NCBI GenBank assembly: GCA_033439265.1
Contig: JAVTVX010000034.1
Location: 14,088,501-14,152,500 of the forward strand
Direction: 5' to 3'
From: Dillenia suffruticosa
Taxonomy: Eukaryota > Streptophyta > Magnoliopsida > Dilleniales > Dilleniaceae
DNA length: 64,000 bases
A program made the translations under genes and the position numbers. Under the pieces are notes generated by a model that was not told the DNA's origin, made no database searches, and saw nothing but the letters and a program-made list of their open reading frames with translations. Positions 57,001 to 64,000 of this stretch are shown here, piece after piece. Within the stretch, counting starts at the first letter, position 1. Each line of letters opens with the position of its first letter.

Positions 57001-57430
57001 GAAAAGTCAACGGGTTGATGTCACTATGAAGCATTGTGACCCCTAGGGATGTCCTGAATTTGATCTCCATATGCCTTTGTGCTCGGTAATGTTTTGAGAC
57101 TATCCAAACTAGGACAACCTAAGATAACATTGTAAGGGGTCGTGAGTTTCGCCGTATAAAAAATAGTTTTGGTAGTAGTATGGTAAACAGGTATTTTTAA
57201 GGTTATGACAAGCGAGATAGTATTTTCTAGATGTATAAACTCGTCAACAAATCCACGTTAGAGGGTTAAAGATGAGATAGGGCAAAGTCCATCCGCTAGA
57301 AGGCGTCCTAAAAGAGAATGTCTCAATTTGCGCATTGATCAACGAAAGTCCTTTTACTGAGGTAGGACCCTATTCCTGTAGTGATGATCAATGGATCATT
57401 TCCATTGGTGTCAACTCCTATTAGATCGTC
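54100..57430 (-). pseudogene. Tat-like pol remnants (protease end, RT, RNase H, integrase)
   Basis: From right to left on the minus strand. Protease end/linker near 57040-57160: PYNVILGCPSLDSLKTL. RT start, 56662-56868: HSKVFVRSRE, IHPSVIVHKLTVD and RKPVKQKKK. RT core, 56387-56605: EWLTNVVMVKK, NFTDLNKEYPKDSY and FIDVYSGYNQI. RNase H, 55180-55446: FKATNNQVEYETL and QIFTDS. Integrase zinc region, 54665-54889: YYAIINEDLYKKS and REIHKGKCSSHLG. The integrase core left of this is too damaged to delimit. Frames switch repeatedly and stops are frequent. Confidence 0.85.
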
Positions 57431-57519
57431 ATTATCAAAACTGATGGTTTTTTCCTTTTAGGTATGCCATGATTATAAAAAGAAGGAGATGGTGATAGGA
57501 AGTTGGGGAATCAATCTGT

Positions 57520-57538
57520 TCCCACAGATAGTACCATT
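57520..57538 (-). promoter_or_regulatory. Primer-binding site of the Tat-like element
   Basis: TGGTACTATCTGTGGGAA on the minus strand, just inside the right LTR. It corresponds to the Asp-tRNA type site of Tat/Athila elements after CG-to-TA changes at two CpG positions. Confidence 0.6.
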
Positions 57539-58235
57539 TGTTAGAGGTGGGTTTGGCTCCACAGATGATGGATCTGTCAACTCAAACAAGATGACTGGCT
57601 AGGTTAGTGAGGCCAACAAAATACCATTCGAGGGTGCTTCAGTTAAGGAGACTCTAGCAAGTCAGATAATAGTTTTTGAAAAGAAAAACAAACTAAAAGA
57701 AAGATTTGTTTTGTCTTTTTGCGCTATGTGTAAGTTCAGAAAGCGTACAAGCTATTAGCTTAATGATGTATATATAGTTTTCATGTATGAGTTTTGTATA
57801 CATTCGGGGCATTAAAACCCTAATTTTCTTATGAATGTGTCCTGATATTCTTAGATATTTGACGAAATATTAAAAAATCTAGAGTGTTCCCAATAGGGAA
57901 AGTTTTAGTTCATTAGAGGATTATTTTTCTTATCAGTGGGGATTCAAAAATTTCTTTTCTCGATATGAGACACTACTCCCGTATCTCACAAAAAGATGAA
58001 TATTATTCCAAGTTGATCGAATATTGAATATCGAGGAGATTTGAGAGCTGATTAGACAATTATCGTGAACGGTCTAGGCGGTATGCTCCGTGAGAACGAG
58101 GTTTACTCGGTATGCACTAAGAAAATGATATGTGTTCTGTATAAATGACGTGTTTTGGCACCTTTTAGCACATTTCGTCCGCTGCGCCTTGGAATTATGT
58201 CTCACACTAATGGATTTTTGGATCATGCGCTATCA
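57539..58235 (-). repeat. 5' LTR of the Tat-like element
   Basis: 697 bp, with TG...CA ends. It is about 30 bp longer than the left LTR owing to small indels. Confidence 0.82.
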
Positions 58236-58400
58236 GTTTTCATGTTATTTATGAAAAATTTTAAGATTTCAATTTAATGGGTATTATCAAAATTTTAGAT
58301 TTTTTAAGATAAAAGGCTCCGAAAACTATCACATGCATTACTCGGTGACTAATTTGTAATTTTGGGACAAAAAATATAATTATGTCTAGAGATTGTGTTG
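58236..58400. repeat. Old ~270 bp repeat, unit 3
   Basis: GAAAAATTTTAAGATTTCAA, AATGGGTATTATCAAAATTT and AGATAAAAGGCTCCGAAAAC follow the order of units 1 and 2 at 40455-40883. Confidence 0.55.
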
Positions 58401-58700
58401 GCTAATTATTATACATTTTGCTATAAAGTAAATCTCTCTTTTTTATGCAAAGAGTTTTATAAATAAGTAAAATATTGGTTTTGAGTCTTACATATAATGA
58501 AAATAAGTGTTATAAGAGTTTTGTTACTTAAGGGATTAAAATGAATCTAATTGGATTTAATATGATTATTAGATAACAATGATTATATAAATATATGATA
58601 TTTATCTATTCATTTATAAAAAAAAAAAATTATGAGATTTAGTACTATTGCAATTAGATTACCACTTTAGAATATTTGTGGTTGAAGCAAAAATGAGGCA
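58401..58700. other. AT-rich stretch, nothing recognised
   Basis: Host DNA between two retroelements. No gene or repeat is seen. Confidence 0.45.
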
Positions 58701-58702
58701 AA

Positions 58703-58975
58703 TGTCGTAAACTAGAGAAAGATTTCTTATTCTCTTGTATATATATTGTATGTGTAAAATAAAGTTACAAAGTGGGATATTTATATAAATTAAGATGTGT
58801 ATATAAATGAAACATTTTAAAATCAAGTATCATCCCAAATATGTGATATTTACATATTGTGATACTAACATATAAAAAATTTCACTAATAACAATATTAG
58901 TATCATGTGTATTTTTCTAAAATATTCACCTTTCATATATTAGGCATCCACCCAAGTATTCTAAAGTTTATAACA
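58703..58975 (-). repeat. 3' LTR of the copia element
   Basis: 273 bp with TG...CA ends, next to the polypurine tract. The partner LTR at about 63549-63747 has lost sequence internally. Confidence 0.7.
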
Positions 58976-59269
58976 CTCCCACTTGGATGTCTATTATATA
59001 GAGAATAGATCTCGTTGAAAGATTACTAGAAAAAAAAAAGCTAGAGAGAAAAAAATTCTAGTAAAGGAAAAAAAGTACGCTATTCAAAGTGTTTGATGAT
59101 GTACTTACTCCCCTATTGAGAATATCCCTTTAGATCTTTAAACCGATATATTCCAATTCATTTCACCAATTTTATAAAGATAGTAGTTAGTAGGAACTTT
59201 ATAAATAAATCTATTAAATTTTCGTTTGATCATATTTATTGAATATCTATATCACCATTCTTCTAAACT

Positions 59270-62200
59270 TCATGAGTGAAAAAAAATTTGGTAAAATGTA
59301 TTTTGTTTTATCACCTTTGATATATATTTTTTTAAGTTGGGCGATGCATGCTGCATTATCGTTATATAAGACTGTCGGTGTCTCTCTTTTTTTAAAGATA
59401 AACTACAATCTCCTCGTATATACTGAATCACAGATTTTAACCATATGCACTCGTGACTATCTTCATGAATTATCAAAATTTCAGATGATTGAAGAATATA
59501 ATTACTATTGTTTGTTTCATAGAATGCCATGAAATAGCGGTGCCACTATATGTGAACATATATCTAGTTTGTGATTGAGCATTATGAGGATCAGATAGAT
59601 ACCCTTCATCTATAAAACCAATCAAATTTATTTTGGATAGTTTAGTAAAATATAGACCCATATTTTTTGTATCTTATAGCTAACAAAATACATGTTTAAT
59701 CTCATTCCAATGTTTTTGGATTGGATAAGAGTTATATCTCTCTAATAAGTTAATGAAAAATGATATATCAAGTTGTATATGACTAGTGAAATACATGAGT
59801 GCTCTGATTATAAGATTATTTTAGCACTTGTTCTATATAAGTTGCTTAATGTACAAAGATTCCATCCTTTAAATTTTCTATTTGTAATTCAATATAAAAT
59901 TTTGTTTTTTTGATATCTTTCATCTCAAATATCTCAAATTCTTTATTTAAGCACTGTACTCCTTTTGAGAGTTCTTTATTAAAATTATCAACATGTACTA
60001 TAATAATAGTAAAATTACATCCAGATCTATTTATAAAAATACATGTGCAAACAGAATCATTTTTATATCCCACATTTAACAAATATTCACTATGACAGTT
60101 ATACCACATACGACCAGATTATTTTAATCAATATAAGAATTTGTTTAATTTGATTGAGTAATATTCTCGAGAATCGGAATTATATGCTTTTAGTTTAAAT
60201 CATTTTGAGATTTTCATAAAATGTTATTATCAAGTGGATCACACAAATAAATTGTAACGACATCTATTTAATATAAATCAAGTCCCTTTTGTATAGTCAA
60301 ACTAATCAAAAAATAATCACATCCATCACAGGAGAGTATATCACATCATAATCAATATTAAGTCTTTATGAGAATCCATGTACAACTAAACATGTTTTAT
60401 ATCTTATAATTCTACCTTTCTCATTTCATTTTTGCACAAATATCAATTTGTATCCTACTAGTTTTACACCAATAAGTGTAAAACTAATTGCCCGAAAACT
60501 TTTTTTTTGTCAACAGACTTCAATTCTGCCTCAATTGCATATTTCCATTTTGGTCAATTATGTCTATGTTTGCACTCCTTAATAGACTTTTATTCAAGAT
60601 CCTCATTTTCATTTTTTGTACTCATTGCCATGTGCTATGAAAAAAGTTCATCAATGTTGACATCATTTCGATTCCATATTTCTCTAAGTATAACATAATT
60701 TATTGAAATCTCATAATTATCAATATTTTCAGGTATATGATATTCTTTTAGAACATTATCTATGACTAGTATATCTCTAAGACATGCAATATCCTCCTTT
60801 AAACCATTTAATTTCTTTACTCATTTTCTATCTCAAGAATTTTTATCTTTGAAACCAAATAACGTGACATTTTGCTCGCGCTTTAAACTCACTAGTAACA
60901 TTATGGTGTCCTTCAGGACATCAATCCTAATAGAAGCATTAACAGTCGGAATATGTGATTTAGTTATTCTTTTGTGATCAATAACTACGTTTGACAACTG
61001 ATTTGCTAAAGTTTGTAAATAAATCATCTTTTAAATTTCCAATTCACATTGTTCTATTCGAGAATCAAGATAAGATAATAATGATTTATTCTAACTGATT
61101 CTATTGTTATACTGTTTATTCTTTTCTTCCCTTAATGTTGGGAAAACAGATTTATGAAAATGACAATAAGCAAAATGAGTTGTAAATAAATCTCCTATCA
61201 TCAGTTCAATATATTTAATAATCGATAGAAATTCATACTCAACATATATCCCTAATCTTATTTGAAGTCCCATCTTAGTTCACTGTGGTGGAACAATGGG
61301 ACATATACTGTATATCCAAAAATCTTTAAATGGGAGATATTTGGTTTCTGACCATAAATCAAATGTAATAAGGAGAAATTGTTAATACTTATTGGTCGGA
61401 CGTGAATAAGTGTTGTCGCATATAAAACAGTATGTCCCCAAATAGAAACCGATAATTTTGCTCTCATAAGCAATGCTCTTGTAATCAATTGAATAAACTC
61501 AATGAGTGATTCTGCTAGACCATTTTGAGTGTGAATATGTACTACAAGATATTCTACATTTGTCCCAATCGACATACAATATTCATCAAAATTTTGGGAT
61601 ATAAATTCACTAGTATTACGAAAAGGAATTTTCTTAATTGGATAATCTAGAAAATACGCTCATAATATAATTAACTGAGTAAATAATTTCGTAAATGTCA
61701 TGTTAGAGTTGATAATAATGATACATGTGATCAACTAGTTGATATATCAATTAAAACTATAAAATATTTGAATGGTCCACATAGTGGGTGTATAGACCTA
61801 CAAATATCTCCGTGTATTCGTTTCAAAAGTTCAAGAGACTCATAATTTATTTTGACTGGTGATGGTTTCATAATTAATTTATCTGGAAAGCAAACAAAAC
61901 AAGTAAATTCATTAGACTGAAGAATTTTCTAGTTCTTCAAAAAATGTCCACATGAATCATTTATAATCTTTCGCATCATTATGGACTCGAAATGACACAA
62001 TCAGTCATGCAAAACAATAAAATCATTTAATTTAGTAAATTTTTTATTTATTATTGCATATATTTTTCTTGCATTAATGTATGCATAATACAAACAGGGT
62101 GAATATGCCAATAATCTTTCTAAGATCTTTTTCTCACCCAAAATTATACTCATAATATAAAAGTATTCAATATTTTCTTCACTTGTTATTTCAGTATGAT

Positions 62201-62450
62201 ACCTATTTTTGCATATATCTTTTAAACTCAGTAAATTTCTTTAAGAGTGAGAAAAGTATAATGTTTTATCAATTTCAAATTTAGTTTCCTTAGGCAAGGG
62301 CATATTAGCTCTTTTAGAGCGTTTAATCAATTTTGTACTGTCAGATATAGTATCAACATTGGTTTCTTGTATTCTCGAAAAAGAAAAATATTTCTTTTCT
62401 TTTAATATAGTACGCATAGTGGTACTATCTGCAAGATATATATTTCCACC
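59270..62450 (-). pseudogene. Copia pol (decayed)
   Basis: On the minus strand from the right: protease LADSTTMRTILKEKKYF (about 62380-62440); GAG-pre-integrase with SIMMRKIIND and KLIMKPSPVK (about 61850-62000); integrase C-part, 61258-61575, with HIHTQNGLAESLIE (catalytic Glu) and LKIFGYTVYVP; RT, 59846-60109, with MWYNCHSEYLL, VHVDN (second catalytic Asp changed to Asn) and EMKDIKKTKFYIELQIE; RNase H, 59473-59661 and 59270-59530, with GFIDEGYLSDPHNAQSQTRY and ECIWLKSVIQYI. Frameshifts separate all pieces. Confidence 0.88.
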
Positions 62451-63540
62451 ATTTATCGCTAATCAAGTAGTCAAATTTTCTTCAGGGATATATATCTGTA
62501 CTCTACTATAGCTTTCAATTAATTTCACACTATCATTTATAATATCAACCGTCAGTTCTCACAACTTAATATAGAAGAAATAATTATTATTGTATATATC
62601 GCAATATTATCAATGATGCATTCATTTTTCTTACATTTTATTAATCTCAGAATATTTTCAGAATCTTTGGGAACTTATATTATCTTTTTCTATTATTATT
62701 GTTCCACTTCGGTGATAGATAAATTTGAATGACCACTTCTGATAGTTTAACTAACTTACATAATTATAACAATTACTATAATCATTACCTCTTTCATATT
62801 TATAATAATATTTTATCGTATTTGTTTTAGGGAATGGTAGAATTGGTAGGTCGAATTTCATGATTTTTTATCAATAATATTTTATTTAGTTATAATGGGA
62901 CATAAAACCATTTCGGTATATTTTGAATCCCTTTTTCCAATATTGTTACTGTAAGAGCAAATTTGAAACATGAAAAATGGAGAATTTTCTAATATATCTT
63001 TCCTAATAATATTTCTCTGTAAAACTTTTCCATCATAAAAACAACCATTTTCATGTGATTATATTTTTCCATCATTATTGTTATTTCAAATTACTTTAAT
63101 AGTGTCTTCAACACTCATTACATTTAGATGCAAATCTAACACTCATGATAAATAATTGTTTCCCACAATATCAAAGGCACAAATTCGAGTTTCATAAAAA
63201 AAGACATTATCAACTATAACAAATAAAGAGAAAATAAATACCGCATTTATAAAAAAATATATTTATATATTTTAATGAAAATTAATTGATTAAATATATG
63301 GTTTTGTTATACCAAATCTGTATTTTATAAAAGACTTTTAGACCAGTAGTCAATAAATTTGGTTTTTAGCATATATACTTAATTAACAATAAAGTTAGAA
63401 AATAATAAATATAACAAAATTATTCATTTTCTAATATAGAAGATCAAATTAAATTATAACACCAAAACATATTTCAAAAAAATCATAATATTCAATAAAA
63501 TCTCTATATAAAAAATTATAAATAAGAATTATAAAAAATG
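62451..63540 (-). pseudogene. Gag region of the copia element, unreadable
   Basis: By position between protease and the 5' LTR this should be gag, but no frame longer than a few dozen codons survives and I cannot point to a capsid motif or zinc knuckle. Confidence 0.4.
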
Positions 63541-63752
63541 CATACCAATTTATATGTATAAGAGATTTTTATTCTTATTGTATATGTATAATAAAATTAC
63601 AAAAGACAATATTTATATTTATATAAATTTGAATGTCTAGTATTCTTTTAAATATATGATATTTCTATATTATAACATTGACAAGGTATCATGTGTATCA
63701 TTTTGAAAGATTTATTATTCATACCAAATATCTTAGGGTTTATAGGAGTAAA

Positions 63753-64000
63753 ATATTTCTCCCTTAGGTTTTACCTCTTCTAAATATTTTTTGAAAACAA
63801 TTTTCTTTTTCTCTCCCCCCTTTTTCTGAAAATGAATAACCCTAATTGCTAGTTACAAAAACTCTGATCTCGTCCGCTCGAATCGGAAGGGAAGACGCCC
63901 TCACCCTTCTCACGTAAATGCTATTCATCATCACCATTCAAAGTTGGCTCTTGATTCAATCTCACGCTAATAGACGCCATGCCTGAACCTTCTTCTTCTT
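63753..64000 (+). other. Possible gene leader at the window edge
   Basis: After the last retroelement the composition changes: pyrimidine-rich (CTTTTTCTCTCCCCCC), then balanced. A GACGCCATGCC context at 63975-63985 opens a frame MPEPSSS that runs off the window. It could be the start of a plus-strand gene, but seven codons are not evidence of coding. Confidence 0.2.

Larger units (their letters stand above)
51320..58235 (-). mobile_element. Tat/Athila-like Ty3/gypsy retrotransposon (decayed)
   Basis: LTRs 51320-51984 and 57539-58235 start TGTTGGAGATGGG / TGTTAGAGGTGGG and end CCATCA / CTATCA. Flanks GCTTT (51315-51319) and GTTTT (58236-58240) match at four of five bases. The minus strand inside the right LTR reads TGGTACTATCTGTGGGAA, fitting an Asp-tRNA primer site with both CpGs turned to TpA. 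The pol remnants are gypsy type (RT, RNase H, integrase zinc region) with no chromodomain, and a long non-coding stretch lies between integrase and the 3' LTR. These are Tat/Athila traits. Gag is nearly absent. Confidence 0.85.
58703..63747 (-). mobile_element. Ty1/copia retrotransposon, decayed
   Basis: The left LTR (58703-58975) starts TGTCGTAAACTAGAG and ends AGTTTATAACA. It is followed by CTCCCACTTGG, which on the minus strand is the polypurine tract. The right LTR (about 63549-63747) is shorter and diverged but collinear (TTGTATATGTATAATAAAAT, GTATCATGTGTAT, GGGTTTATAGGA). Flanks GCAAA (58698-58702) and GTAAA (63748-63752) match at four of five. Minus-strand TTGGTATGC inside the right LTR may be the primer-site remnant. 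The interior encodes copia protease, integrase, RT and RNase H in order, with many stops. Confidence 0.75.

Noticed and set aside
40884-63747. Possible endogenous pararetrovirus
   Set aside because: All pol remnants lie between LTRs, and integrase remnants are readable; no movement protein or other virus-specific region was seen.

Overview
This is nuclear DNA of a flowering plant, most likely a eudicot. The signs are plant LTR retrotransposons primed by initiator-Met or Asp tRNA, two CACTA transposons, a Mutator-like element, a cysteine-rich defensin-like peptide gene, S-protein-homologue (SPH) pseudogenes, an F-box pseudogene, strong AT bias and a general lack of long open frames. There are no rRNA genes, tRNA genes or bacterial features. 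The species cannot be named from the sequence alone. Most of the window is nested transposable elements, and I could place precise ends and target-site duplications (TSDs) for most of them.

Layout. 1-1290: degenerate AT-rich tandem repeats. 2143-2457 (-): an intact two-exon defensin-like gene, the only host gene here that looks functional. 3391-20615 (-): a long Ty3/gypsy chromovirus with 2.7-2.9 kb LTRs and TSD ACTTT. Its gag is split by a 3.15 kb segment copied from 31123-34282, and its 5' LTR is split by a 3.0 kb solo LTR (16409-19433, TSD CAATG). 20986-23489: non-autonomous CACTA element 1 (TSD AAC), packed with short inverted repeats. 24395-27094: tandem duplication carrying two broken SPH genes; the second is cut by an LTR element starting at 27095, which itself contains CACTA element 2 (27719-30443, TSD CAC). 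30447-35276: source copy of the duplicated segment, ending in a nearly full-length F-box pseudogene (-). 35775-40067: a non-coding LTR element (LARD) with twin 501 bp LTRs. 40884-51252 (+): a Sirevirus-like Ty1/copia element (TSD GTCCA) whose third ORF is interrupted by a Mutator-like MITE (48029-48871). 51320-58235 (-): a decayed Tat/Athila-like gypsy element containing a 92 bp minisatellite. 58703-63747 (-): a third, decayed copia element. The last 250 bp look like ordinary non-repeat DNA and could be a gene leader.

How it fits together. The host-derived pieces belong to three families of small secreted or F-box genes (defensin-like, SPH, F-box). All but the defensin-like gene are broken by frameshifts, stops or insertions. 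Insertion order can be read from the nesting: the F-box/SPH-upstream block already held a small CACTA-like MITE before it was copied into the gypsy gag, and the solo LTR entered after the gypsy element had inserted. Many of the losses inside the retroelements are C-to-T or G-to-A changes, as expected from long-term cytosine methylation.

Most noteworthy: the copy-paste of a gene-bearing segment into gag with a 30 bp direct repeat, junction microhomology and a slipped 9 bp repeat; the hairpin-packed CACTA elements with tRNA-like, GC-rich cores; and SPH upstream regions found at four places, two of them without a gene.
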